A stretch of DNA of 18,435 nt from Globobulimina sp. Taxonomy: Eukaryota > Foraminifera > Rotaliida. Positions within the stretch are counted from its first letter, which is position 1. Each line of letters opens with the position of its first letter. The DNA lies in contig PIVH01000002.1 of NCBI GenBank assembly GCA_003354225.1, forward strand, positions 1 to 18,435, in the 5' to 3' direction. The position numbers were made by a program, and so were the translations under genes. This document shows positions 12,545-17,942 of the stretch, in pieces. The notes beneath the pieces are model-generated. The model was not told the DNA's origin. It worked only from the letters and a program-made list of their open reading frames with translations, and searched no databases.

Positions 12545-12636
12545 AAACCAAATGAACGATGGATGTTGTTGCTACCGTTGATACATAAGTATTCCGTTGA
12601 GCATATCCATTGTGCAATGCACTATCCATTTGGTTT
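12545..12636 (-). ncRNA. 92-nt element closed by a 10-bp helix, adjacent to the previous one
   Basis: AAACCAAATG (12545-12554) pairs perfectly with CATTTGGTTT (12627-12636) and can extend as GAT/ATC across a bulge. Inside are ATAC-ATAA-GTAT (about 12579-12590) and GTGC-AAT-GCAC (about 12612-12622). On the minus strand CAACGG occurs twice, 19 nt apart, flanking the ATAC/GTAT hairpin. It begins only 6 nt after the preceding element ends, so the two make a tandem pair. It lies directly downstream of the 92-aa gene. Confidence 0.5.
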
Positions 12637-12642
12637 AAAAGG

Positions 12643-12921
12643 TTAATGAGGTTGTGTTTTTTTAATATGGCGTTTTAACCATTTAATTCTTGGTTTTATT
12701 AAACCTTTTCTCCAGAAATACCCAGAATAAAATCTAAATATATAGCTCCAGAAAGGTTTGTTATCATTAATGTATTCTTGTAATTGTACATTTTCTGATA
12801 ATTTTATAGGTATTTTATTAACTATTAAACATAATCCTCCACTATATTTTTTGTTAATATAAATAGATAGGTAATGAAGTAATAGTTTAAGTAATTCATG
12901 TATTGATCTATCTTTGTTCAT
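12643..12921 (-). CDS. Hypothetical basic protein, 92 aa
   Basis: Not recognised. It begins MNKDRSIHELLKLLLHYLSI. The second half is rich in aromatic and basic residues (FWSYIFRFYSGYFWRKGLIK, then PRIKWLKRHIKKTQPH). It is probably a small helical protein that binds membrane or nucleic acid; the aromatic stretch is too broken for a clear transmembrane helix. The leader carries TTGTAATCAATACA about 11 nt before the ATG. Confidence 0.65.
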   Translation of the reverse strand: MNKDRSIHELLKLLLHYLSIYINKKYSGGLCLIVNKIPIKLSENVQLQEYINDNKPFWSYIFRFYSGYFWRKGLIKPRIKWLKRHIKKTQPH

Positions 12922-12968
12922 AATATATGAATGTATTGATTACAAGTGGTAATAAAGAACTACTGCAA

Positions 12969-13172
12969 TTAAGCAGTAGCCTTTTGTATTTTAGCCAATT
13001 CTTTATACTTGTTGAACATCTTAGCATTGATGACATTAGCATCTTTAACTGGTGTACCCTGAAGGCGTGCAGTATGTGATGTTTTATGTTTACCATTAGC
13101 ACAGTTCTCAACAAATATGCATGTTCTACCTTCTTTGTCAATGTAGACAAATTCAATTTTAGTAATAGGCAT
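12969..13172 (-). CDS. Hypothetical protein, 67 aa
   Basis: First gene of the minus-strand run. It begins MPITKIEFVYIDKEGRTCIF, a strand-turn-strand start, continues with VENCANGKHKTSHTARLQGT, and ends in a Lys/Ala-rich helix (AKMFNKYKELAKIQKATA). Not recognised. The small N-terminal domain could be an SH3-like or KOW-like barrel, but that is only an impression. The overlapping frame 12908-13156 is a shadow in a different frame, rejected because of its lower quality and Ser/Leu/His-rich composition. Confidence 0.65.
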   Translation of the reverse strand: MPITKIEFVYIDKEGRTCIFVENCANGKHKTSHTARLQGTPVKDANVINAKMFNKYKELAKIQKATA

Positions 13173-13174
13173 AT

Positions 13175-13930
13175 CGTAGCGGTGTTGATGACTTGATTAA
13201 TAACAGGCTTTGCTCACCACTCATATCCATACTCGTTAAAGCATCGGCGATATTCAGTATCCTGTTGTAGGTACATAAAGAATAAGCATCACTCATTGAT
13301 CTAACTTCAAGCTTAGATTGTACACCTGTTGTTGTACGTCTCAATTTATTGAGTTGCGTTGTACATGTGTGTAGCAATGTGGTTAGTGATGCAGTAAATA
13401 TTTAAATAAGTTTAATACTAAGGCTTGCACTCCTTAGTTAGTATCACCGCCACACTGACCGTTGTCAGTTATTTAAGTCTGAGGGGATCATGCCCAAGAC
13501 TGGTTGATGTATCTGGATGATTAGGTCACAACTCCGTGCTTTTTTAACGTACCATACAATACGAACCGTTACTGTCTTAAGTGGTTAACTTGAACTCAAC
13601 TTATAGTGTGAGTAACTATAAAGCTATGTAATATCAATGACTAATGAAAGTATGATAATACAAATAGACGAGAATAGGGGAAGTGAGTAGAGAACAATCC
13701 ATTCATACTCTTATCGACCCAATATTGTGTGGAATTCCGTGAAGAAAACTCAAAGCAATACAGTTCAATTGAAGGGGGATACCCTTTCTCGCAAAAATGC
13801 ATAGGGGGAGTTGAACTAAGGTCCTCTAAGCACTCGTTAATCCTTTGTAAAAAATTATCTGAAAAAATATAAAAAATTTTTAAAATTTATCAGCGAATCA
13901 GCAAATAGGCAGTACTGCTTTTTCAACTAA
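13175..13930. ncRNA. Divergent intergenic region of about 0.75 kb with many hairpins
   Basis: Nothing here reads as a convincing gene. Hairpins include AACAGG/CCTGTT (about 13202-13266), ATCTAA-CTTCAAGC-TTAGAT (about 13300-13319), CTCAA-TTTA-TTGAG (about 13340-13353), ACTAAGG-CTTGCACT-CCTTAGT (about 13419-13440), ACTGAC-CGTT-GTCAGT (about 13456-13471), and AGTCT/AGACT with GGG/CCC inside (about 13475-13502). A T6 run follows near 13540. Because the flanking genes diverge, promoters for both arms must lie here. It may also carry structured RNA, or an origin, but I see no iteron or A/T-box pattern proving one. Confidence 0.4.
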
Positions 13931-13933
13931 TTT

Positions 13934-13971
13934 GGTAACTTTGGTACTTAAAGTACGTATACTATAGTATG
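13934..13971 (+). promoter_or_regulatory. Putative plus-arm promoter or leader motif, copy 1
   Basis: GGTAAC (13934-13939), then 14 nt, then TACGTATACT, with AGTATG containing the start codon at 13969. A second copy with exactly the same 20-nt offset precedes 14853. The overlapping TAACTTTG (13936-13943) fits the Bacteroidetes -7 consensus TAnnTTTG, but that part is not conserved in copy 2. The conserved parts could be a phage promoter, a repressor site (TACGTA is palindromic) or a leader that aids initiation. Confidence 0.6.
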
Positions 13972-14130
13972 AATGATAAATTACAACTTGTGATAAATGA
14001 CATTAAAGATGAAATCGAATTAGTTACTCTTTATAGTAATGATGGAGTTAGTAAATCTGCAAAATGGTATTTAGATATGCATGTAAAATATTTACAGAAA
14101 GTAGTTGATAATTTAGAATCTATAATTTAA
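13969..14130 (+). CDS. Small helical protein, 53 aa
   Basis: First gene of the plus arm. It begins MNDKLQLVINDIKDEIELVT and ends VDNLESII. It is acidic and helical throughout except for a short centre (YSNDGVSKSAKWY). The ATG is fused to the conserved AGTATGA motif upstream, so the leader is very short. It is followed 11 nt later by another tiny helical gene. No recognisable family; possibly an early regulatory protein given its position right after a promoter-like motif. Confidence 0.65.
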   Translation: MNDKLQLVINDIKDEIELVTLYSNDGVSKSAKWYLDMHVKYLQKVVDNLESII

Positions 14131-14141
14131 AAATAAATAGT

Positions 14142-14264
14142 ATGGAAACAATAAATACAATCAGTACCCTTTCTAATTTGATTGATTCATTGAATAGAGC
14201 TGGGGAAATAAAAGCATTAAAATTAGTAGTTAAGAAATTATTAGAATTACTAGAGAAATTATAA
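14142..14264 (+). CDS. Very small helical protein, 40 aa
   Basis: ATG at 14142 and TAA at 14262-14264. The sequence begins METINTISTLSNLIDSLNRA and ends in a repetitive amphipathic helix (LVVKKLLELLEKL). The C-terminal half has heptad-like Leu/Val spacing, which suggests a dimerising coiled coil. The spacing (11 nt after the previous stop) and the A/T leader are like those of other genes in this arm. It directly precedes the structured element 14269-14347. Confidence 0.55.
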   Translation: METINTISTLSNLIDSLNRAGEIKALKLVVKKLLELLEKL

Positions 14265-14268
14265 GTAC

Positions 14269-14347
14269 AATGTAGTGGTATAGAGATATACTGCGGTTAC
14301 GGAAAGCCGATGCGTGTAGCTAAATCGAGGAGAGGCTATACTACATT
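14269..14347 (+). ncRNA. 79-nt structured RNA closed by a 12-bp helix, followed by a terminator
   Basis: AATGTA-GTG-GTATAG (14269-14283) pairs with CTATAC-TACATT (14336-14347): 12 bp with a 3-nt bulge. Inside are a CGGTT/AGCCG hairpin (about 14294-14309) and further GC-rich single-stranded patches (GATGCGTGTAGC, CGAGGAGAGG). It stands out by its higher G+C against the A/T-rich genes around it. The terminator at 14352-14381 directly follows, so a stable RNA with this 3' end is likely. The string TGCGGTTAC also occurs in the RNA at 16271-16560. Confidence 0.6.
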
Positions 14348-14351
14348 ACAG

Positions 14352-14381
14352 CCCTCATCCTAACAGGTGGGGGTTTAATTT
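14352..14381 (+). terminator. Intrinsic terminator of the first plus-arm unit
   Basis: CCCTCATC (14352-14359) and GGTGGGGG (14366-14373) form 8 pairs, two of them G.U, with a 6-nt loop, followed by TTTAATTT. The G.U pairs exist only on the plus strand, which fixes the direction. It ends the unit with the two small helical proteins and the 79-nt RNA. Confidence 0.7.
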
Positions 14382-14394
14382 AAAACAGATAATT

Positions 14395-14637
14395 ATGAAA
14401 ACATATGAAATTTGGGAAGAAGGATTCTTAGCTACAGGACAATCAGCACAAGCACATTATCATGGTAAAATAGAAGCTAATTCATTTGATGAAGCTTGTA
14501 TTAAACTATTAGGTGATAAATTAGATAAAGATGAAAATCAACCTGATGGTTATCGTAGAATGAGTGATGGTAGTCTATGCATATGGGCATGTTCACTATA
14601 TGATAATGAAGCTCATGCTCGTAAATCATTTGGTTAA
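14395..14637 (+). CDS. Hypothetical protein, 80 aa
   Basis: It begins MKTYEIWEEGFLATGQSAQA and continues with a polar helix, IEANSFDEACIKLLGDKLDK, an acidic loop, and SDGSLCIWACSLYDNEAHAR near the end. This strand, 'A(N)SFDEA' helix, strand, Cys/Trp strand and 'DNEAxAR' tail layout recalls small proteins seen in phages and bacteria with a 'G..EA.SFdEA' motif, but I cannot give a family name. It sits 14 nt after the terminator region and before a 23-aa hydrophobic peptide. The minus-strand frame 14501-14758 is a shadow. Confidence 0.75.
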   Translation: MKTYEIWEEGFLATGQSAQAHYHGKIEANSFDEACIKLLGDKLDKDENQPDGYRRMSDGSLCIWACSLYDNEAHARKSFG

Positions 14638-14653
14638 TTAAAATAAATACAAT

Positions 14654-14725
14654 ATGATAGCAATAGTAATAGCAGCAATACTGATAGTTATAATAGCTGG
14701 TGATAGAAATGGTAGTAATACATAA
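14654..14725 (+). CDS. Membrane micropeptide, 23 aa
   Basis: ATG at 14654 and TAA at 14723-14725, 16 nt after the previous gene. The first 16 residues are wholly hydrophobic (MIAIVIAAILIVIIAG) and the tail is short and polar (DRNGSNT). The same leader, AAATAAATACAAT, is seen before other genes of this arm. Its length and composition fit a minimal transmembrane peptide; a hydrophobic run in this codon context is somewhat expected by chance, so coding is likely but not certain. Confidence 0.5.
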   Translation: MIAIVIAAILIVIIAGDRNGSNT

Positions 14726-14818
14726 CCAACATTTTTTCATTCTGCAATGCCGGTTCAATATACGGTTAAAATAGTGAAAAAATTTGGAGTGCTAATTTTA
14801 AATAAAATCAGAGTAAGA

Positions 14819-14855
14819 GGTAACACTATATTATATATTACGTATACTCAGTATG
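14819..14855 (+). promoter_or_regulatory. Putative plus-arm promoter or leader motif, copy 2
   Basis: GGTAAC (14819-14824), 14 nt, TACGTATACT (14839-14848) and AGTATGA with the ATG at 14853. It matches copy 1 at 13934 in sequence and in the 20-nt offset. Between 14726 and 14818 I see no gene. Confidence 0.6.
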
Positions 14856-15104
14856 ATTAGAATAATAGAAGATTACAGTAATTCCATTATCGCAGCCAAC
14901 ATAGAAACTGCTGATAATAGACAGAAACAGATTAATAATATCGGTAAACAAACTGAGAATTTAGAATCATATAATAACACACAATTCTTAAATATGGTAT
15001 CTAAAATTATAGTTAAGATGGATGCAATAGGTACTGATAGAGATCATTGTGAGTATTGTACTCAATGTCATCCAGAGACATGTAATTGCCCATGTCATAA
15101 TTAA
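14853..15104 (+). CDS. Hypothetical protein, 83 aa, Cys/His-rich C-terminus
   Basis: The first 60 residues are a polar helix (MIRIIEDYSNSIIAANIETA and onward). The last 20 hold a dense metal-site candidate, CEYCTQCHPETCNCPCHN, with six Cys and two His. This spacing (CxxCxxCH, then CxCxCH) could bind one or two zinc ions. The protein directly follows the second conserved promoter-like motif and heads the run that ends with the GroES-like gene. Not recognised. Confidence 0.7.
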   Translation: MIRIIEDYSNSIIAANIETADNRQKQINNIGKQTENLESYNNTQFLNMVSKIIVKMDAIGTDRDHCEYCTQCHPETCNCPCHN

Positions 15105-15110
15105 TATAAT

Positions 15111-15248
15111 ATGGCAGATAAACGATTAATAGAGCACATGAGGAAATATATGTATCAGATTATGTATGCTAATATGAGGATACAAGCTGCTATAGATAGA
15201 GCAAAAAAGAAACCTCTAATGTTATGTGAAAAGAATAAAATTAGGTAA
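15111..15248 (+). CDS. Small basic protein, 45 aa
   Basis: ATG at 15111, 6 nt after the previous stop, and TAA at 15246-15248. It begins MADKRLIEHMRKYMYQIMYA and ends KKKPLMLCEKNKIR. It is helical, basic and methionine-rich, and its stop overlaps the next start in the string TAATATG with a 1-nt gap. I looked for bS21 similarity, since bS21 is the commonest phage ribosomal protein, and did not find it convincing. Confidence 0.6.
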   Translation: MADKRLIEHMRKYMYQIMYANMRIQAAIDRAKKKPLMLCEKNKIR

Positions 15249-15249
15249 T

Positions 15250-15324
15250 ATGGATACACAATTAGAAATACAGTTCTATCCAGATACACAATTAGAGATA
15301 GATTTTGATTATATAAATAAATAA
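15250..15324 (+). CDS. Acidic micropeptide, 24 aa, with an internal repeat
   Basis: MDTQLEIQFYPDTQLEIDFD and then YINK. DTQLEI occurs twice, encoded by near-identical 17-nt copies (GATACACAATTAGARAT), so the gene arose or grew by a short duplication. It is tightly packed: the start is 1 nt after the preceding stop and the next ATG is 2 nt after its own stop. It may be a real peptide or only a leader for translational coupling to the 107-aa gene. Confidence 0.5.
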   Translation: MDTQLEIQFYPDTQLEIDFDYINK

Positions 15325-15326
15325 TA

Positions 15327-15650
15327 ATGAGAGAAGATAGTATATTTTATACTCCCAAATGGGAAGAAAGAACTGATGACGAAGGTAAGGAATTAGAACC
15401 GTTATTGTCATTTCAGTTTAATGCAGTTAATTTAGAATTAGCTAATATTAAGGAATTAAAACAAGTTAAAGGTGATACATTCAGTATGACAGTAGAAGAG
15501 AAAGGTAAACCTAAAACTGTTGAGTCTCATGTATTAGCAATTGTATCATATGTAGATGATCTGCAATTACAGATGGAGACTACAATGAAAATGATGAAAG
15601 CAATAGAGGATAATAAACCTAAAAAAGGAACCAAAAAAGATAAGAAATAA
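15327..15650 (+). CDS. Hypothetical protein, 107 aa, basic tail
   Basis: It begins MREDSIFYTPKWEERTDDEG. The central part (NAVNLELANIKELKQVKGDT and on to VEEKGKPKTVESHVLAIVSY) looks strand-rich; a helix rich in Met follows, and the tail is KPKKGTKKDKK. Not recognised. Its stop overlaps the GroES-like start in TAATG, so the two are translationally coupled and may act together, for example as a client or adaptor of the chaperonin. That pairing is inferred from the overlap alone. Minus-strand frames 15527-15745 and 15567-15803 are shadows. Confidence 0.7.
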   Translation: MREDSIFYTPKWEERTDDEGKELEPLLSFQFNAVNLELANIKELKQVKGDTFSMTVEEKGKPKTVESHVLAIVSYVDDLQLQMETTMKMMKAIEDNKPKKGTKKDKK

Positions 15651-16249
15651 TGAGTATAATGGAAGAGAAAATACAAAGTATAATGGAAGAACCAATGACA
15701 TATGATGAAACAGTATGTGTTGATCCACGATGTGAATGTGATCATATTGAAATGGTAAGAACTGAAGATAAAGATACTTTAGAATTAGTAATAGATAATG
15801 CAATTAGTAGACCTGTTAATATAGATAATACTCCAATGTCAGATAAAGAAATTATAGAAAATATGAAAATACCATTTAGTCCAGTAAGTGATCGTTTATT
15901 AGTTAAACCACTACCTCCAGTTAAATTAACTGTTACACATGATGTAATAGATGAAGAGAAAATGGATGAACAAAAGGAATTAGACGATAATGGTGTTCCG
16001 ACATTACAAACTAAAACTGTAACAGAGGAATTAGATTCTAACTTACGTATAGGTATAGTATTAGCAATTACAGAAACTAAGTGGACATTGAATACAAATG
16101 TTATGATACCAGAATATAAAATAGGTGATAAAGTAGTATATCCCAACAAATCTGCTATGCCATTCGATTTATTTAAAGATTCAGTCTTATTGCGCAAACA
16201 TGATGTGCTTGGCGTATGGCTAAAGGACATTGAGAAAGTTGAAGATTAA
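15650..16249 (+). CDS. GroES-like co-chaperonin, 199 aa
   Basis: Residues about 82-199 show the GroES order. The family start FSPVSDRLLVKPLPPVKLT is followed by a mobile-loop region in place of the usual EKTAGGI (here expanded and acidic, DVIDEEKMDEQKELDDNGVP). The core GIVLAI and then YKIGDKVVYPNKSAMPFDL resembles VKVGDxVxF and the barrel end, and the chain closes with LLRKHDVLGVWL. Cellular GroES is about 95 aa; here an N-terminal extension of about 80 residues contains a SIMEE repeat and a CVDPRCEC cluster. It probably replaces GroES on the host GroEL to fold phage proteins, as T4 gp31 does. The minus-strand frame 15742-16230 is a shadow. Confidence 0.85.
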   Translation: MSIMEEKIQSIMEEPMTYDETVCVDPRCECDHIEMVRTEDKDTLELVIDNAISRPVNIDNTPMSDKEIIENMKIPFSPVSDRLLVKPLPPVKLTVTHDVIDEEKMDEQKELDDNGVPTLQTKTVTEELDSNLRIGIVLAITETKWTLNTNVMIPEYKIGDKVVYPNKSAMPFDLFKDSVLLRKHDVLGVWLKDIEKVED

Positions 16250-16270
16250 TGTAACCTTTTAATTAAGGTT

Positions 16271-16560
16271 CCGTAATATAACACGATACCAGCATAAAGC
16301 TGATCATCCTAGAGGGCCGAAAGGTAGTTATAGGATTAGACGGAGGGTTAGTAGCTTTAAATAAAAGCGAGGTTTTCTCCTCCAGTATCAAAAAGACTTA
16401 AGAAATAAACCACTAGATATGCGGTTACTATAGTGTAACTAAAAGAGGAGATTGAGAATAGCATATGAGGGTGTACCGAAAGGGACGAACAGTAGAGGTG
16501 AAATTCTTATAGTAAATTGGAACCAAAGGAAATTAATAATTCCCCTAAGGGGGATCTTGT
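16271..16560 (+). ncRNA. Structured RNA after groES, with an SSU rRNA-like 690-loop segment
   Basis: No gene fits. GATAC/GTATC (16285-16289 with 16385-16389) closes a junction with three arms: CAGC-ATAAA-GCTG (16290-16302), ATCCTA/TAGGAT with an inner GCC-GAAA-GGT (16306-16336), and GGAGG/CCTCC (16342-16346 with 16379-16383) holding GCTTT/AAAGC. Next come a GTTAC/GTAAC hairpin (about 16424-16439) and GTAGAGGTGAAATTCTTA at 16492-16509. The latter matches the conserved 690-loop region of small-subunit rRNA (bacterial GTAGCGGTGAAATGCGTA; the AGAGGTGAAATTC form is found in alphaproteobacterial and eukaryotic rRNA). The loop GGTGAAAT is identical and both closing bases change together. A TCCCC/GGGGA hairpin lies at 16541-16554. 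Confidence 0.55.
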
Positions 16561-16635
16561 GTAAAGTTATTAAATAAGTTAATTGTTTTAATGTATTTGG
16601 GTTGTCTATATAATATGATATAAAGTATTGAATTT

Positions 16636-16665
16636 GTCTCTATCTTAACTGGTAGGGACATTTTT
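16636..16665 (+). terminator. Intrinsic terminator after groES and its downstream RNA
   Basis: GTCTCTATC (16636-16644) and GGTAGGGAC (16651-16659) form 9 pairs including two G.U, with a 6-nt loop and ATTTTTAT after the stem. The G.U pairs require plus-strand reading. It ends a unit that began at 14853 or earlier. From 16666 to 16741 I see only A/T-rich sequence that may hold the next promoter (for example TTTATATAA). Confidence 0.8.
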
Positions 16666-16741
16666 ATGCCCTAATGTGAACAGTGATACATTTTATATAA
16701 CAATAACGTAACTTAATTAATACTCCTTCGTACAATGAGGT

Positions 16742-16924
16742 ATGGAAACAATATTAGACATGCTCAATAAAGAAGAACTTGAGAAACTTGATATATATGC
16801 TTGTCCGTCAGGATTATATGAAATTCATGTAATACCTGGGTTCACATTAACAATGTCAGAAAGCAACACTGTAAAATATATTGAGAAAGCAATAGATATA
16901 TGTTACAGATTAGGAATTAGATAA
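16742..16924 (+). CDS. Hypothetical protein, 60 aa
   Basis: First gene after the terminator. It begins METILDMLNKEELEKLDIYA, continues CPSGLYEIHVIPGFTLTMSE, and ends in a helix (TVKYIEKAIDICYRLGIR). The layout is helix, two strands, helix. Not recognised. GAGG lies 4 nt before the ATG, the only Shine-Dalgarno-like spacing I noticed in the window; with neighbours lacking one it may be chance. Confidence 0.65.
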   Translation: METILDMLNKEELEKLDIYACPSGLYEIHVIPGFTLTMSESNTVKYIEKAIDICYRLGIR

Positions 16925-16943
16925 TAATAATTAAAAATAAGAT

Positions 16944-17321
16944 ATGTATTTTTTAGACGTAATAAACAGCAACAACCAATCAGAACGAGTATATATAGAT
17001 AAGGATATCTATTTATCAGAGTTCGCACCCACACGCAGAGAAAAGAATGATATACTAGATGATATAGTATTAGAAGTACAGAAACGTAATAGAGAACGTG
17101 GTATCACAGTTAGTAGAAAAGGTAAAAAACAAATAAAACAATTAGTTAAAAATGCTAGAGCAACGTTACTTAAGAATGGTAGAAGAATACCTATTTTTAA
17201 TGAACGCAAAGCATCAGATTACACATTGTTCAATGACGGTACTTATGATTTTAATGAAGTTAGATCACAGAACTATAATGACGACTATTTTAATTTTAGT
17301 GAACTTAAAAGATTAATGTAA
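16944..17321 (+). CDS. Hypothetical basic protein, 125 aa
   Basis: It begins MYFLDVINSNNQSERVYIDK. Residues 30-80 are strongly basic and helical (DIVLEVQKRNRERGITVSRK, then GKKQIKQLVKNARATLLKNG), fitting a nucleic-acid-binding or packaging-related protein. The last 40 residues are acidic and aromatic (YDFNEVRSQNYNDDYFNFSE). No named family. Its stop overlaps the next ATG in TAATG. The minus-strand frame 17009-17209 is a shadow. Confidence 0.75.
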   Translation: MYFLDVINSNNQSERVYIDKDIYLSEFAPTRREKNDILDDIVLEVQKRNRERGITVSRKGKKQIKQLVKNARATLLKNGRRIPIFNERKASDYTLFNDGTYDFNEVRSQNYNDDYFNFSELKRLM

Positions 17322-17518
17322 TGTTAGAACCAGTTATTAAGTATTGGATTAGGGAACGTGAACATAACGATGCTAAGATAAACGCATATGAAAGTGTTAT
17401 AATGCATTGTATGAAGAATAATATATACTGTTCTGATTTTATAGATAAGAGAACAGAACTACTTAATAGAGCTGAAGTTATAAAACAAGAATATAAAAAG
17501 ATTAATGATGAAAGATAG
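17321..17518 (+). CDS. Hypothetical helical protein, 65 aa
   Basis: MLEPVIKYWIREREHNDAKI starts a mostly helical chain with two central Cys and an ending rich in Lys, Glu and Arg (EVIKQEYKKINDER). The start overlaps the previous stop (TAATG) and its 3' end overlaps the next gene by 14 nt in another frame, so it belongs to a tightly coupled set of four or five genes. Function unknown; the all-helical, charged character suggests a small adaptor. Confidence 0.7.
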   Translation: MLEPVIKYWIREREHNDAKINAYESVIMHCMKNNIYCSDFIDKRTELLNRAEVIKQEYKKINDER

Positions 17519-17942
17519 ACTTATAAATAAAGTAAAAGTTATTAGGGAATTTCCGGGATTTGATGAAGGAGATATACTTATATTTAATACGGAAAATGGA
17601 TTATTTGAATTTTCATATAATGAAGTAGCAAAAGATAATATAAAAGATACTGCGGTTATTAATATATTTAATGCTATTGCAAAACATAAACCTATTTTAT
17701 CTAAATTAGATATATCTAGACATATGGGATACTTTGAAGATATCTCTGAATATGAAATGAAGGATAGAGAATGGGTACTTGAAAGAATAGAAGAATTAAA
17801 AGTTTATATTAGAGAATTAGATAAAGATGTAGAAGATGATGTTGTATCAGTAGATGTTAATGTTAATGAATCAAGAGCTGTATGGCAGAATATCATATGG
17901 GAATACGAAACTCTTTTAGGAATGCGTAAATTAATAGCATAA
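17505..17942 (+). CDS. Hypothetical protein, 145 aa, SH3-like N-terminus
   Basis: Residues 8-35 (NKVKVIREFPGFDEGDILIF, then NTENGLFEF) have the form 'yrVireFPGF-kGDilif...g.yef', which I have seen at the start of various phage proteins with a small barrel domain. The remainder is helical, with an acidic, repetitive run (LDKDVEDDVVSVDVNVNES) near 105-123. Two adjacent ATGs (17505 and 17508) are possible starts. It overlaps the previous gene by 14 nt, and its TAA overlaps the next ATG. No catalytic motif. Confidence 0.7.
   Translation: MMKDRLINKVKVIREFPGFDEGDILIFNTENGLFEFSYNEVAKDNIKDTAVINIFNAIAKHKPILSKLDISRHMGYFEDISEYEMKDREWVLERIEELKVYIRELDKDVEDDVVSVDVNVNESRAVWQNIIWEYETLLGMRKLIA

Noticed and set aside
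13199-13277. Plus-strand words in the order of the 23S rRNA peptidyl-transferase region (AACAGGCT, TCATATC, TCGGC, ATCCTG, GTAGGT)
   Set aside because: Each word is short and 10-nt matches between rRNA and an 18-kb window are expected in large numbers by chance. AACAGG and CCTGTT simply pair with each other here. An LSU covariance-model search would settle it.
13159-13377. A 72-aa minus-strand frame (MLHTCTTQLNKLRRTTTGVQ)
   Set aside because: It overlaps the start of the better 67-aa gene, has an unusual Ser/Thr/Leu-rich composition, and coincides with several perfect hairpins (ATCTAA/TTAGAT, CTCAA/TTGAG, AACAGG/CCTGTT). It may be non-coding; conservation in relatives would decide.
13749-13790. 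AAAACTCAAAG, AATTGA and GGGGG resembling the 16S segment around position 910
   Set aside because: The pieces are interrupted by about 11 unrelated nt and lie in a region with no matching helices, so chance is the simpler explanation.
13800-13835. Minus-strand T-loop-like and sarcin-ricin-like strings (AGTTCAACTCC, TTAGAGGACC)
   Set aside because: The T-arm flanks do not pair, no acceptor or anticodon arm is found, and the sarcin-ricin-like match needs an inserted base.
16253-16270. AACCTT-TTAATT-AAGGTT as a terminator directly after groES
   Set aside because: There is no T run after the stem; the real terminator is at 16636-16665. The hairpin may be the 5' end of the downstream RNA.
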